In this document: piece after piece, positions 36,981-45,772 of the stretch
How positions within the stretch are numbered: position 1 is the stretch's first letter
How the letters are laid out: every line of letters begins with the position of its first letter
DNA from: Brevibacterium sp. 239c
GTDB lineage: Bacteria > Actinomycetota > Actinomycetes > Actinomycetales > Brevibacteriaceae
Length of the DNA stretch: 64,000 bases
Assembly: GCF_900169365.1 (NCBI RefSeq)
Contig: NZ_FXZH01000001.1
Span: 124,001 to 188,000 of the forward strand
Direction of reading: 5' to 3'
The notes under the pieces: model-generated
What the model was told of the DNA's origin: nothing
What the model saw: the letters and a program-made list of their open reading frames with translations, nothing else
Database searches by the model: none
Program-made: the position numbers and the translations under genes

Positions 36981-38183
36981 TCAGGCGTGAGTCAAACTGT
37001 TGTACTCAGGCAATTGGATGTTCGTGGCGAAGATGTCCGTAATCTTCATCATGGACTTGAAAAGCACGCGGTTGCTGAAAGAGAGATCGCGCAGACGGAT
37101 GCCGAGCTTGCTCGGCGGTGCAAGGAACGGTCCGGCATTGCCAGATCGCGCAATCTTCGCATACCTGCGCATGATCGAATCGTAGTTGCCGAGTGCCCGC
37201 ATGACGCCTGCACCGGGAGTCAACAATTCACCAGCCAATACGTACGCGCCGACCACAGCCAGTCCAGTGCCGAATCCGCCGAGGGTATTGCCATAGGCTG
37301 AATCGCCGACGAGGACCACCCGATTGCGATAGAAACGATCCATTCGCACTCGGTTGATGCCGTCGATGTAGAAGTCTGGAGCGTCTTCCAGCCGCGCAAG
37401 CATTTCGGGCACCCGCCACCCCATGCCGTTGTATCTCTCGGAGATGTACTGCTTCTGGCTGTCGGAGTCATTGCGCTCATAGGCTTCCGGTGCGCCTGAA
37501 AACACATATAGGTCAGGTGCCTTGGGGCCGCCGATGGTTGCTAGCCTGCCCGGCTCGTTATACCAATACCCACGTCGCCTTCCGGGGCCGTTTGTGTCCC
37601 AACCGTCTGTTCCAGTGCTGTCCCTAAGATGATCGAGCGAGCCGGAACCGACGACCGCGTAGTGGTAGCCGAGATGCTGGACGTGCTCGTGCTCGGGTCC
37701 GAATGCGAGTCTTCGCACCCCTGAATGGATCCCATCGGCACCGATGACCAGGTCAAAGCTGTCGCAACGTCCACTGCGGAAACGGACACCCATATGATCT
37801 GTCTGCGGTGTCAGGGCTTCGATCCTGTCGTCGAAGATCCATCGCGCGGCTTCGGCACTGCAATTGAAAAGCAGCGTCCCCAGGTCGCCGCGGAGAATTT
37901 CGATGTCCCCGCCGGTGAACTCGTGTGGAATGGTCGCCCGCGTTCGCCCGTCTGCATCAACCAGATGCTGATCAACCGCGGAAGTGCGAAGCTCGTATAT
38001 GTCCTCCCAGAGCCCCATCCGGTCGAGAACCATGCGATGAGTGGGCCCTTTGAAGTCGACTGCTTGGCCGCCCGTCCGCAAGGTCGGAGACAGATCAACG
38101 ACGGTGACATCGTGGCCGGCGCGTGTGAGCCAGAAAGCCACGGCTGAACCGGCGATGCCGGCCCCTGATATCAGGATCTTCAT
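36981..38183 (-). CDS. FAD-dependent aromatic monooxygenase-like protein
   Basis: About 400 residues of the PHBH/TetX-type flavoprotein family: KILISGAGIAGSAVAFWL with the GxGxxG fold, SFDLVIGADGIHSGVRRL (the DG motif), and RVVLVGDSAYGNTLGGFGTG (the GD motif). ATG 38183 follows a GGGGG-rich site and is better than TTG 38198. It is divergent from a TetR gene with two operator-like repeats between them, suggesting induction by a small molecule that the enzyme hydroxylates, possibly an antibiotic or aromatic. The substrate is unknown. Confidence 0.83.
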   Translation of the reverse strand: MKILISGAGIAGSAVAFWLTRAGHDVTVVDLSPTLRTGGQAVDFKGPTHRMVLDRMGLWEDIYELRTSAVDQHLVDADGRTRATIPHEFTGGDIEILRGDLGTLLFNCSAEAARWIFDDRIEALTPQTDHMGVRFRSGRCDSFDLVIGADGIHSGVRRLAFGPEHEHVQHLGYHYAVVGSGSLDHLRDSTGTDGWDTNGPGRRRGYWYNEPGRLATIGGPKAPDLYVFSGAPEAYERNDSDSQKQYISERYNGMGWRVPEMLARLEDAPDFYIDGINRVRMDRFYRNRVVLVGDSAYGNTLGGFGTGLAVVGAYVLAGELLTPGAGVMRALGNYDSIMRRYAKIARSGNAGPFLAPPSKLGIRLRDLSFSNRVLFKSMMKITDIFATNIQLPEYNSLTHA

Positions 38184-38210
38184 GAAATTGGCCCCCAAGT
38201 CGTATAAACT

Positions 38211-38246
38211 GTGTCTACCAGATACATATTAGTGTCGGGTGGACAC
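38211..38246. promoter_or_regulatory. Twin TetR-type operator
   Basis: Two copies of GTGTC-N5-GACAC: GTGTCTACCAGATAC (38211-38225, one mismatch) and GTGTCGGGTGGACAC (38232-38246, perfect). Their centres are 21 bp apart, two helical turns, so two dimers could bind the same face. They lie between the flavoprotein and the tetR gene. Confidence 0.65.
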
Positions 38247-38272
38247 AGTAATCAAGGTCTTAAGGAATGACA

Positions 38273-38962
38273 ATGTCGAACGATTCGCTGTCCGAGGTGC
38301 TCTGGTCCGCGCCACCCGCATCTAGGCGAGGCCCGAAGCCCCGTGTCGGCCAGGACATGATCATCGAGGCGGCTGTGAGGATCGCCGATGAGCAGGGCGC
38401 AGATGCGGCATCGATGCAGCGAATAGCAAACGATCTCGGTGTCACCAAGATGGCCCTCTACCGTCACGTCCCAGGCCGCCCCGAGATGGTGGCGCTCATG
38501 ATCGAGGCCGCACTTGGACCGGCTCCCGAGCCATCCGGCGCCTGGCGTGAAGGACTGCGGCAGTGGGCTGATGCCATGTACATCGTCTTTGCAAGGCACC
38601 GATGGCTGTCGGCGTTCGCGACAGGCGCCCGGCTCATCGGGCCCGTCGAGCTCTCTTGGATGGAGTCGGGATTAGCCGCTATGACCGATTTGAAGCTCAA
38701 CGGGATGGAAAAGCTGGACACCCTCGTCCTCATCGGGTCGCTCGTTCGTGGAATGGTCGAACAGCGTCGGGACCGGCACGACGGATGGGAACAGACGATG
38801 CAGGCTCAGCTCCTGCCGGTGCTCAAATTGCGGGAAGACGAATTCCCGCTCACTGCAGCTGCCTTCGCGGACCGGTCGATTCCCGATTCGTCGGAGCAGG
38901 CCTACGAATTCGGGCTGAATCGGATTCTTGACGGCGTCGAGAACTTCGTCGCAACGCGCTGA
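38273..38962 (+). CDS. TetR family transcriptional regulator
   Basis: 229 residues with an N-terminal TetR helix-turn-helix (IIEAAVRIADEQGADAASMQ, LGVTKMALYRHVPGRPEMVA) and a C-terminal TetR_C-like ligand domain (WREGLRQWADAMYIVFARHR). ATG 38273 is used because AAGG lies seven bases upstream; ATG 38267 is too close to it. It is divergent from the FAD monooxygenase and likely represses both through the twin operator. Confidence 0.88.
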   Translation: MSNDSLSEVLWSAPPASRRGPKPRVGQDMIIEAAVRIADEQGADAASMQRIANDLGVTKMALYRHVPGRPEMVALMIEAALGPAPEPSGAWREGLRQWADAMYIVFARHRWLSAFATGARLIGPVELSWMESGLAAMTDLKLNGMEKLDTLVLIGSLVRGMVEQRRDRHDGWEQTMQAQLLPVLKLREDEFPLTAAAFADRSIPDSSEQAYEFGLNRILDGVENFVATR

Positions 38963-39019
38963 CCCTGGTGTGAGGGCACGCCGGATCCATTGAGGACGGC
39001 TTCCGTGCGATCAGGTTCG

Positions 39020-39916
39020 TCACTCGGGATTCAGCTGCGCCTGTGCGGCGTCCATATGATCGGCATCGCCGGTCTCCAGTGCGTAGAGTCCCAGCTCGAC
39101 CGGAGAGGTCGAGAACAGTTCGCCGCAGTGCTCGGCCAGCCTCGGCCACACACGTCCACCCTTCTCCACATACCGCTTTACCGTCGCGTCGAACGCTTCA
39201 GCCGAGACACTCGCGTGGTGAAACATGAAGTCACGCGCGGGATCGCCGATGGTGGCCGTCGTCCAATCGAGGATGCTGAGATTCCTCGCCCCATCCATGA
39301 GCTGATGCGCCGGATACACCTCTCCATGAGTCACGACCGTGAACGTGGGCCAGAAGGAATCATCATCGAGCCACGCGCCCCACCGATCCTGGAGACTCGG
39401 GGCTACATCGAACTCGGCCACGACGCGAGCGATGTCATCACGCTTACGCTGCCTCACCTCGGCAGGGGAGCGCTCCTCAATGCCGGAGGCGCGAACGATT
39501 GAAGGATCGACGAGGTGGAGCTCGGCGAGGAAATCGCCGAGCGAGTACACATATTCCTTGGCCTCGACATCAAAATGCCACTGCGGCTGACCCTGCCCAT
39601 CGATCGTGAGTCCAGGATCACCGGGCAGCAGCGGATAGGCAATGAGGTCCTTCGTGTGGATGCGCCAGTTGGGGACCGCGACACTGAGATGAGGTGCGAT
39701 CGCCTGCAGAAAACGGCCCTCGACAGCGGCCCGGTCGGTGACGTCCGGGCGGCGGGGGATTCTCAGCACCCAGGACTGACCATCAACCACCTCGGCGATG
39801 GCGACTTGAAAATCGAGGCCAAGCTCATTGACGGTGACAGTCTCAGGAACGATATCGAGACCATGATCCGATGCCAGCTTCAGGATGGTGGTGAACTCTG
39901 CACTGTCGGCCGACAT
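39020..39916 (-). CDS. Macrolide 2'-phosphotransferase-like kinase
   Basis: 298 residues of the APH/Mph fold: the N-lobe SWVLRIPRRPDV, IAYPLLPGDPGLTI (as in macrolide phosphotransferases), the catalytic loop THGEVYPAHQLM (197-199 HGE) and the metal-binding LDWTTATIGDPARDF (Asp217). The catalytic aspartate of the usual HGD is glutamate here. AAAGGTGG precedes ATG 39916. Mph enzymes inactivate macrolides by GTP-dependent phosphorylation; resistance is possible but not shown. It is the second APH-fold gene in 3 kb. Confidence 0.75.
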   Translation of the reverse strand: MSADSAEFTTILKLASDHGLDIVPETVTVNELGLDFQVAIAEVVDGQSWVLRIPRRPDVTDRAAVEGRFLQAIAPHLSVAVPNWRIHTKDLIAYPLLPGDPGLTIDGQGQPQWHFDVEAKEYVYSLGDFLAELHLVDPSIVRASGIEERSPAEVRQRKRDDIARVVAEFDVAPSLQDRWGAWLDDDSFWPTFTVVTHGEVYPAHQLMDGARNLSILDWTTATIGDPARDFMFHHASVSAEAFDATVKRYVEKGGRVWPRLAEHCGELFSTSPVELGLYALETGDADHMDAAQAQLNPE

Positions 39917-39960
39917 GTGGCCACCTTTCGGCGAAGGAGTCGCTTCGTAGGGATCTGTGA

Positions 39961-40683
39961 TCAGTCTAAGGCGGCAGCGCGATCTTGCGACAGCGGAATC
40001 TGAGGGCGCCGCGAACTGAGCAGAACGATTCCGAAGAGCATCTCCCACCCGATGATCGCGTACATGCCGATGCGCTCCCACACTCCGTCGGGAAGAAGAA
40101 TTCCGGGTACGGCCCTGACGTCGACCTGGAGCATGACGATGCCGAGGATCCCGATGAGACCGATGGCGATGGTCAGGAGGCCGACGATGCTGTTGCGTCG
40201 GCCCAACAATAGGGAGATGCCGATGCATATCGCGCTCACATGTCCGCCGAAGAAGGCGAAGAACGCGCCGAGGAGGTGAACCCAGGCGAGACCGAGTTCG
40301 TTGTTGTGCTGACCTGCATTGACCGCTGCGATGATGACCATTCCGAGGGCATGGAGGATCGCGCAGGCGATCACCGGGACTCGCAGCGGAAACCGCGATC
40401 CGCGCGCCATATATATGGCCGCAGCAGCGAATAGGAGCCCCTGAGCGACAAAGGCGATGTTCATAACCAGGTGCAGGGGCGAATCGATGACACGATCACC
40501 CAACATCTCGACATCGGGCACACCGAGATCGCTGATGTAATTCATTTCATACGAATAATGGGGAAATGCAGATGCGGCGAGAGCCTCGGCGAGGAGATAG
40601 ATAGTCCCGGCGAGGATCCAGCAGATCGCCGCTATGACGGTCGAGCTGGGTGTCGCGGAAGCATCAGATTGAGTCTCACGCAT
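39961..40683 (-). CDS. DUF998 family membrane protein
   Basis: 240 residues with about six membrane helices. The opening ICWILAGTIYLLAEALAASAF followed by YSYEMNYISDLGV is typical of DUF998 proteins. It lies 44 bp upstream of the phosphotransferase gene on the same strand and may be co-transcribed with it. The function is unknown. Confidence 0.8.
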   Translation of the reverse strand: MRETQSDASATPSSTVIAAICWILAGTIYLLAEALAASAFPHYSYEMNYISDLGVPDVEMLGDRVIDSPLHLVMNIAFVAQGLLFAAAAIYMARGSRFPLRVPVIACAILHALGMVIIAAVNAGQHNNELGLAWVHLLGAFFAFFGGHVSAICIGISLLLGRRNSIVGLLTIAIGLIGILGIVMLQVDVRAVPGILLPDGVWERIGMYAIIGWEMLFGIVLLSSRRPQIPLSQDRAAALD

Positions 40684-40870
40684 GCGGCCAATAATAGAGG
40701 TCCGAAATAGGCAATAGAAAGCACAATTCGGGCGAACATATGTTCGACACGCCGAAGTCGCTACTGTTCAAGCGCTTGTCAGGTGAGTATTGCCGTGCAA
40801 ATATGAAAACATCCTGTTGATCGGATCCACATGATCAATGAGAACCGAATAGGCAGCAAGGAGAGAACGC

Positions 40871-41689
40871 ATGAATACAACTACCATCATCTGGATAGTC
40901 GTAGCGATCGTCGTTATTTTGATTGTCGTCGGCATCATCATTGCGGTCAGTCGTAAGGCCGCAGCTAAGAAGCGTGAACACCAGCGCAAGGAAGCAGCAC
41001 GGATCCGTCAAGAGACCGCCGAGTCCGAGCATGAAGTCCATGCCCGCGAAGCGGATGCCGAGCACCGCAAGGCCGAAGCGAAGAAGGCTGACGCCGACGC
41101 AGAGGTTCAGGCCGCGGAAGCAAAGCGCAAGGCCGCCGAGGCGGAGAAGATGGACGCAGACGCCGCTGAACGCGATCGTCTGGCCCAGGAGACGCGCCTC
41201 GAACAGGAACGTAAACTCAAGCACGCCGATGAACTCGATCCCGACGTGGACGCCCACGGCAACCGCAAGGCCGCACCCGGTACAGCCGCAGATGCCGGTG
41301 CGGGAGCTGCCGCAGGCGCAGGCGCCGGAGCAGTTGCCGGTGATGACCGGGCCGGACACGACCGCCCCCACGATGACCGTCCGGTATCTGACGGTCGTCC
41401 GGTTGCGGACGAGCGTCACGCGGGACACGACCCTCGTGTCGCCGACCAGCCTCCTGTCGACGACGGACGCCCTGTTGACGATGGCCGGCCCGTTGTCGAT
41501 GATCGTGGTGCACCACGTGAACCGGAAGGTGACCCTCGATTCGCTGAGGATCAGGGACAGCGTGAAGGCGTCGACGGAGTACGAGATCCTCGTGCGCCTG
41601 AGAATGACTCCCGTCTGACCGATCGCAGCTACGATCCCAGAGCCACCGAACAGAGAACGTTCGAGGACCCGGAATCGCCGCGACACTGA
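40871..41689 (+). CDS. Membrane-anchored coiled-coil and disordered protein
   Basis: 272 residues: one N-terminal membrane helix (about 5-27, IIWIVVAIVVILIVVGIII), an Ala/Glu/Lys/Arg coiled coil (about 30-125), an Ala/Gly stretch (138-156), then a highly charged Asp/Arg/Pro low-complexity tail with repeated DDGRPV units. GGAGAG precedes the ATG. No enzymatic domain is visible; a structural role at the membrane is inferred. The repeat-rich tail is also open in other frames, so the exact C-terminus deserves care. Confidence 0.7.
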   Translation: MNTTTIIWIVVAIVVILIVVGIIIAVSRKAAAKKREHQRKEAARIRQETAESEHEVHAREADAEHRKAEAKKADADAEVQAAEAKRKAAEAEKMDADAAERDRLAQETRLEQERKLKHADELDPDVDAHGNRKAAPGTAADAGAGAAAGAGAGAVAGDDRAGHDRPHDDRPVSDGRPVADERHAGHDPRVADQPPVDDGRPVDDGRPVVDDRGAPREPEGDPRFAEDQGQREGVDGVRDPRAPENDSRLTDRSYDPRATEQRTFEDPESPRH

Positions 41690-41785
41690 TAACCCCAGCG
41701 GCACTGAAAAATCCCCACTCTCCGACAGGCTCAATGTCCCGTCGGTGAATGCCCACCGAGAAACATGTAAAGAAGGGTCAGGACA

Positions 41786-41929
41786 ATGGCAACTATTCTG
41801 TGGATCATCGCAGCACTGCTCGTCATTTCAGGCATCTTCGCAATCTTGCGGAAACAGCTTGTATGGGGCATCGTCCTCATCGTCGTCGGCTGCCTCGTCG
41901 GCCCAGGTGGAGTGAGCATCTTCGGCTGA
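41786..41929 (+). CDS. GPGG-motif small membrane protein
   Basis: 47 residues, MATILWIIAALLVISGIF..., with two hydrophobic helices around a single RKQ loop and the C-terminal LVGPGGVSIFG. This matches the short actinobacterial family named for its GPGG motif, whose function is unknown. AGAAGGGTCAGG lies just upstream. A strong hairpin follows about 35 bp after the stop. Confidence 0.85.
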   Translation: MATILWIIAALLVISGIFAILRKQLVWGIVLIVVGCLVGPGGVSIFG

Positions 41930-41963
41930 GGTGCCTGCTCCGATCTCACTTCGGGGCAGGTGA

Positions 41964-42008
41964 ACAGAGCGGCGCCTCAACCCTTCGTGGGTTGGGGCGC
42001 CGCTCTGT
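41964..42008. terminator. Hairpin terminator with TTCG loop
   Basis: About 19-20 paired bases (ACAGAGCGGCGCC...) around a TTCGT loop, with one mismatch, between the small membrane gene and the convergent TM2-Ltp gene. It could serve both. Confidence 0.8.
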
Positions 42009-42047
42009 GCTGACTAGGAATTCTAGCTTCGACCCAGTCGAGGGCGA

Positions 42048-42962
42048 TCAGCCGTTGAGGTGCTCGATCGCGTAGTCGGCCTGTGAGGAAGTGAACTGCT
42101 CGCCATGCTCGCTCGTCAGCTGATCGTGGATAGCGTCGGGAGACATTGCCATGTTGTCTTGGTATGACTTGGCCTTCTCCAGAGCATTCTGGTTCCAATC
42201 CGCGTCGACATTGTCGATTCCGTATTGTGCTGCATCAGCAGAGAACTGTTCTCCGTACTCGCTCGTCAGCTGATCGTACAAGCCGGCCTTGCTCATGTGC
42301 ATCATGTCCGAGTATGACTGCGCTTTGGTCAGTGCCGAGCTGTACTCGGCAGGAACGCTGGAGTCTTCCTCTTCTTCGACGACCGGCTCGTCCGCTTCAA
42401 CGGGGGCCTCGACAGGCTCATCTTCGACAGGAGCATCGCTCGCGGACTCTTCGGCAGCTTCTTCTTCTGCCGGTTGGTCCGCAGCAGGCGTTTCTTCCGC
42501 AGCTTCGTCCGGATCTTCCTCTGCGACAGCCTTCTTCGCTGGTTCCTCGATCGCTGCCGGCTCGGCCTCTGCGCTCGACGCAGGATCCGCAATCTGAGTC
42601 GATGGCGATGATTTCGCTGACAGCGTGCCGATGAAGATGCCCAAGGCGATGACGACTCCGGTGACGATCCACGCGAGCTTCTTATGCTGCTGGTAGCCGT
42701 GGAGTGGCATTCCACGTTTGTCCTTCTGCGCTCCGGACAGGGTGAGGATGAGGTCCACCAGGATCCAGATGCCGAAACCGCCGAAGGTGATGAGCGTGAG
42801 GATTCCGGTGCCGATCTTTCCCAGGTAGAAACGATCGACTCCGAGCCCGCCTAAGAGCCAAGAGAAAAGCCATGTTGCAATGAAGGATTTCTGTCCGGCG
42901 TTTTGCTGAGGCGGAATCCACGTACCCATATAAGTGGTCTCGGGCATCTGCTGCTGTGTCAT
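42048..42962 (-). CDS. TM2 domain protein with two Ltp-family repeats
   Basis: About 304 residues: a TM2 domain (residues ~25-75, with FLLGGLGVDRFYLGKIG-type sequence and two helices), a third helix near 98-115, a long Glu/Ala/Pro-rich linker, and two C-terminal ~45-residue repeats (ALTKAQSYSDMMHMSKAGLY and ALEKAKSYQDNMAMSPDAIH, each ending in a GEQF motif). These repeats belong to the Ltp family, named after a streptococcal prophage lipoprotein that blocks phage DNA entry. GGAAG before ATG 42962 sets the start. Whether it affects phage is unknown. Confidence 0.85.
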   Translation of the reverse strand: MTQQQMPETTYMGTWIPPQQNAGQKSFIATWLFSWLLGGLGVDRFYLGKIGTGILTLITFGGFGIWILVDLILTLSGAQKDKRGMPLHGYQQHKKLAWIVTGVVIALGIFIGTLSAKSSPSTQIADPASSAEAEPAAIEEPAKKAVAEEDPDEAAEETPAADQPAEEEAAEESASDAPVEDEPVEAPVEADEPVVEEEEDSSVPAEYSSALTKAQSYSDMMHMSKAGLYDQLTSEYGEQFSADAAQYGIDNVDADWNQNALEKAKSYQDNMAMSPDAIHDQLTSEHGEQFTSSQADYAIEHLNG

Positions 42963-43150
42963 TATCACTTCCAGTGTGTGAGCGAGGTTGCAATTACAGA
43001 AATAGTATATCTAATCATTGAACATTAAACTACAAATTTGAAGTGAGGTTGGACACTGCTCCTCTTCCCGCCGAATGGCATTCCCTCTAGGCTGACGGGT
43101 GATTGCCGTTGTTATGTACCAAGCTGCTATCGGCTCAGAGAGGAACTGTC

Positions 43151-43612
43151 ATGTCGGAGTCACGCCCACCCTTCCCACCATTCACTGCCGAGACCGCGGC
43201 ACAGAAGGTACAAGGTGCCGAGGATGCGTGGAACACCCGCGATCCGCACAAGGTGTCACTGGCCTATACCCGGGATTCGGTGTGGCGCAATCGCGATGAG
43301 TTTATGACCGGTCGGGAGGAGATCGTGGCCTTCCTGACCCGGAAGTGGGAACGTGAACTCGACTATGCGCTGCGCAAGAGCCTGTGGTCCTACAGCGATA
43401 ACCGCATCGCGGTGCGCTTCCAGTACGAATACCATGACGCTGCGGGCCAGTGGTGGCGCAGCTACGGCAACGAGCTGTGGGAGTTCACCACCGCTGGCCT
43501 CATGTCTCGGCGGGAGGCGAGCATCAATGATGTATCCATCACCGCGGAGGAACGCCGCATACTCGGCCCCCGTCCCAGCGGAGAACAGGGAGCGGACATC
43601 GATCTGCGCTGA
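43151..43612 (+). CDS. NTF2-like / DUF1348 family protein
   Basis: 153 residues with [38 protein letters not shown] and [21 protein letters not shown], the clear DUF1348 (nuclear transport factor 2-like) signature. These are small cone-shaped proteins, often stress-associated or enzyme-like, with no settled function. GAGGAA precedes ATG 43151; the longer frame from 43103 has no ribosome binding site. Confidence 0.87.
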   Translation: MSESRPPFPPFTAETAAQKVQGAEDAWNTRDPHKVSLAYTRDSVWRNRDEFMTGREEIVAFLTRKWERELDYALRKSLWSYSDNRIAVRFQYEYHDAAGQWWRSYGNELWEFTTAGLMSRREASINDVSITAEERRILGPRPSGEQGADIDLR

Positions 43613-43686
43613 CGGCGGGCCACCTCGGCGAGGGTGCGGTCTCGGCACAATCTCGACCTAGTCCCCGAGCAGTCCTCGGGGTACAG

Positions 43687-43736
43687 AAAAACCACCGGTG
43701 ATCACGACTGTGAAAGTCGTGCTCACCGGTGGTTTT
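43687..43736. terminator. Bidirectional intrinsic terminator
   Basis: A near-perfect stem AAAACCACCGGTGA(T)CACGACT with its complement around GTGAA. It has A residues on one side and TTTT on the other, so it can stop both the DUF1348 and the convergent dps transcripts. Confidence 0.9.
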
Positions 43737-43773
43737 CAGTTCGAGCACCATCACACGACGATGGTCGTGCAGG

Positions 43774-44301
43774 TCAGTTCGAGGGGGAGCGGGTCTCCGC
43801 GCTGAGGAACCATGCCTGCTGCTCGAGCGAAGCGATGAACTCATGGAAGATGTCGGCCGTCGTCGGGTCGGCCTCGTCGACTTCGTCATGAACCGTGCGC
43901 ATCGTGGCGACCGTGGCTTCCACGGCTCGTACGCTGAGGTCGATGGCGTCATGAGTCGTGACCTCGCCGGCAGGGAACTCCGGCAGCGAGGACTGCTCGG
44001 CGACGACGCTGGGTCGACCGTCAGCGGTGGCATGCAGTGCCCTCATGCGTTCGGCGATGCTGTCAGAGCCGGTGCGGGCGATGTCCACAACCTCGTCGAG
44101 GTTGAGGTGCAGGTCGCGGAAGTTGGGGCCGACGATGTTCCAGTGTGCCTGTTTGGCGACCAGCTGCAGGGCAATGAAGTCGACGAGGACGGACTGCATG
44201 TTCTTGGCCAGAGCTGGGGAGGCGGTGAAACCGTGCTCCGCATTTTCGGCCGTGGTGGTCTTCGTTCCGGCTGGCTGGGGTACCTTGACTGATTGAGCCA
44301 T
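43774..44301 (-). CDS. dps: Dps family DNA-binding ferritin-like protein
   Basis: 175 residues. The ferroxidase site of the Dps dimer interface is visible as KQAHWNIVGPNFRDLHLNLD with the following LDEVVDIARTGSD. The ~25-residue N-terminal extension (KVPQPAGTKTTTAENAEH) is where Dps proteins contact DNA. AAGGAGGA gives a strong start. It stores iron and protects DNA from peroxide. It is transcribed alone, away from the PLD gene. Confidence 0.93.
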   Translation of the reverse strand: MAQSVKVPQPAGTKTTTAENAEHGFTASPALAKNMQSVLVDFIALQLVAKQAHWNIVGPNFRDLHLNLDEVVDIARTGSDSIAERMRALHATADGRPSVVAEQSSLPEFPAGEVTTHDAIDLSVRAVEATVATMRTVHDEVDEADPTTADIFHEFIASLEQQAWFLSAETRSPSN

Positions 44302-44412
44302 GATTCGTTCCTCCTTGAGCAGTGCAACGATGTGCCGTATCCGGGCACCTGGTGCCGACCATAGACCCGATTCTTGGGTATGAGGTTAACGTTTCCCAGA
44401 ATCGGCAACGGA

Positions 44413-44418
44413 TATACT
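44413..44418 (+). promoter_or_regulatory. -10 box of a probable leaderless mRNA (PLD gene)
   Basis: TATACT followed by eight bases and the ATG at 44427, with no ribosome binding site. Confidence 0.55.
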
Positions 44419-44426
44419 GAACCGTT

Positions 44427-45683
44427 ATGGGATCCGCTTCGCGCAGTCTTCGTCACGGCATCGATCGTCTCCGTTCCATCGCGCCATGGGCTGTTGCCGG
44501 TGCGGCCTGTGCCGTGCCGCTCACGGTGGGCGCATCTATGGCAATCGACCTGCTGCAGAAACGTGATCGGGAACAGCGGGAAGCGCCTCGGCCCGGGACC
44601 TTTCACGCGGACGTGGAAGACTCCCAGCTGGGCATCTTCACCGACGGCGAAACGCTGTATGAGGACATGCTCGATGAGATCGATTCGGCCGCGGATACGA
44701 TTCAGATGGAGACGTTCATCTGGAAGAACGATGAGATGGGTCAGAAGTTCATCGACGCGTTCAACGCCGCAGCCGAACGCGGTGTCACCATCCACCTCAT
44801 CTACGATGGATTCGCCAACCTCTCCATCCCACGTTCCTTCTATGAGCAGCTGTCTCCGCGCATCAAGGTTCTGCGACTGCCCACCGTGGCGAGGAAGTTC
44901 TGGAAGGGGCCGCTGCGCTACTCGGGTCTCAACCATTCGAAGATCCTCGTCATCGACAATCGAGTTGCCTATGTCGGTGGTTTCAACATCGGTTCGCTCT
45001 ACGCTCGCCACTGGAGAGACACTCACCTCAAGGCGGCTGGCCCCGGCACTTGGGGGCTGCGCCAGGCCATCTCTCAGGTGTGGAACCAGTACCACGACTC
45101 CGATGAGCAGATTCCCTGGGTCGCGCCGACCGCCTGGGAATCCAAGCTGCGGGTCTCGGCCAACCAGCCAGTCCAGCTGATCTATCCGATTCGGTCGATG
45201 TACATCAACGCCTTCGAACGTGCACAGGAGCGCATCTGGCTCACGACCCCGTATTTCATCCCGGATCAGCAGCTGCTCAGCGCACTGATCGCTGCCGCTG
45301 AACGCGGAGTCGATGTCAGGGTCATGGTTCCTCAGGAATCTAACCACATCCTCGGCGACTATCTTTCACAGGGATTCTTCGAACAGATGGTGCGCTCCAA
45401 GGTGACCGTTCTGCTGTACGCGGCGTCGATGATCCACGCGAAGATCGCGACGGTCGACGGAATCTGGTCGACGGTGGGCACGGCGAACATCGACCGGCTC
45501 TCACTGACCTTCAACTATGAGACCAACGTCGAGGTCATCGACGACAACTTCGCCGCTGAGATGGAGAAGGTCTTCCTCAAGGATGCCGAACATTGCGAAA
45601 TCCTTGGCCCGGACTGGTTGGATCGTCATGCTCTGACCCAAGCCGCCGAGTGGGTGCTGAAGCCCATGCGCCCGTTCCTGTGA
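44427..45683 (+). CDS. Cardiolipin synthase-like phospholipase D family protein
   Basis: 418 residues with one N-terminal hydrophobic anchor (about 20-40) and two PLD active-site motifs: NHSKILVIDN (His170) and IHAKIATVDG (His337), each HxKx4D. That pair plus ERIWLTTPYFIPDQQLLSAL places it with bacterial cardiolipin synthases, which join phosphatidylglycerol molecules at the membrane. Length is somewhat short of E. coli ClsA (486) because there is only one membrane helix. Confidence 0.87.
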   Translation: MGSASRSLRHGIDRLRSIAPWAVAGAACAVPLTVGASMAIDLLQKRDREQREAPRPGTFHADVEDSQLGIFTDGETLYEDMLDEIDSAADTIQMETFIWKNDEMGQKFIDAFNAAAERGVTIHLIYDGFANLSIPRSFYEQLSPRIKVLRLPTVARKFWKGPLRYSGLNHSKILVIDNRVAYVGGFNIGSLYARHWRDTHLKAAGPGTWGLRQAISQVWNQYHDSDEQIPWVAPTAWESKLRVSANQPVQLIYPIRSMYINAFERAQERIWLTTPYFIPDQQLLSALIAAAERGVDVRVMVPQESNHILGDYLSQGFFEQMVRSKVTVLLYAASMIHAKIATVDGIWSTVGTANIDRLSLTFNYETNVEVIDDNFAAEMEKVFLKDAEHCEILGPDWLDRHALTQAAEWVLKPMRPFL

Positions 45684-45720
45684 GGCACTGAAACTTCATT
45701 TGAGGCACTGAAGCATCGTT
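45681..45720. repeat. Tandem 20-bp repeat at a gene end
   Basis: TGAGGCACTGAAACTTCATT is followed directly by a copy with three changes. The first TGA is the stop codon of the PLD gene. Further on, GGATTCAGGT also occurs twice, 17 bp apart (about 45750-45780). Confidence 0.85.
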
Positions 45721-45772
45721 CGCGGATAGGGCGACTCGTGAGTGCTAACTGGATTCAGGTGCTTGATTGGAT

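Noticed and set aside
41217..41756. Minus-strand frame opposite the coiled-coil protein tail
   Set aside because: Repeat-derived Arg/His-rich translation without initiation signals.
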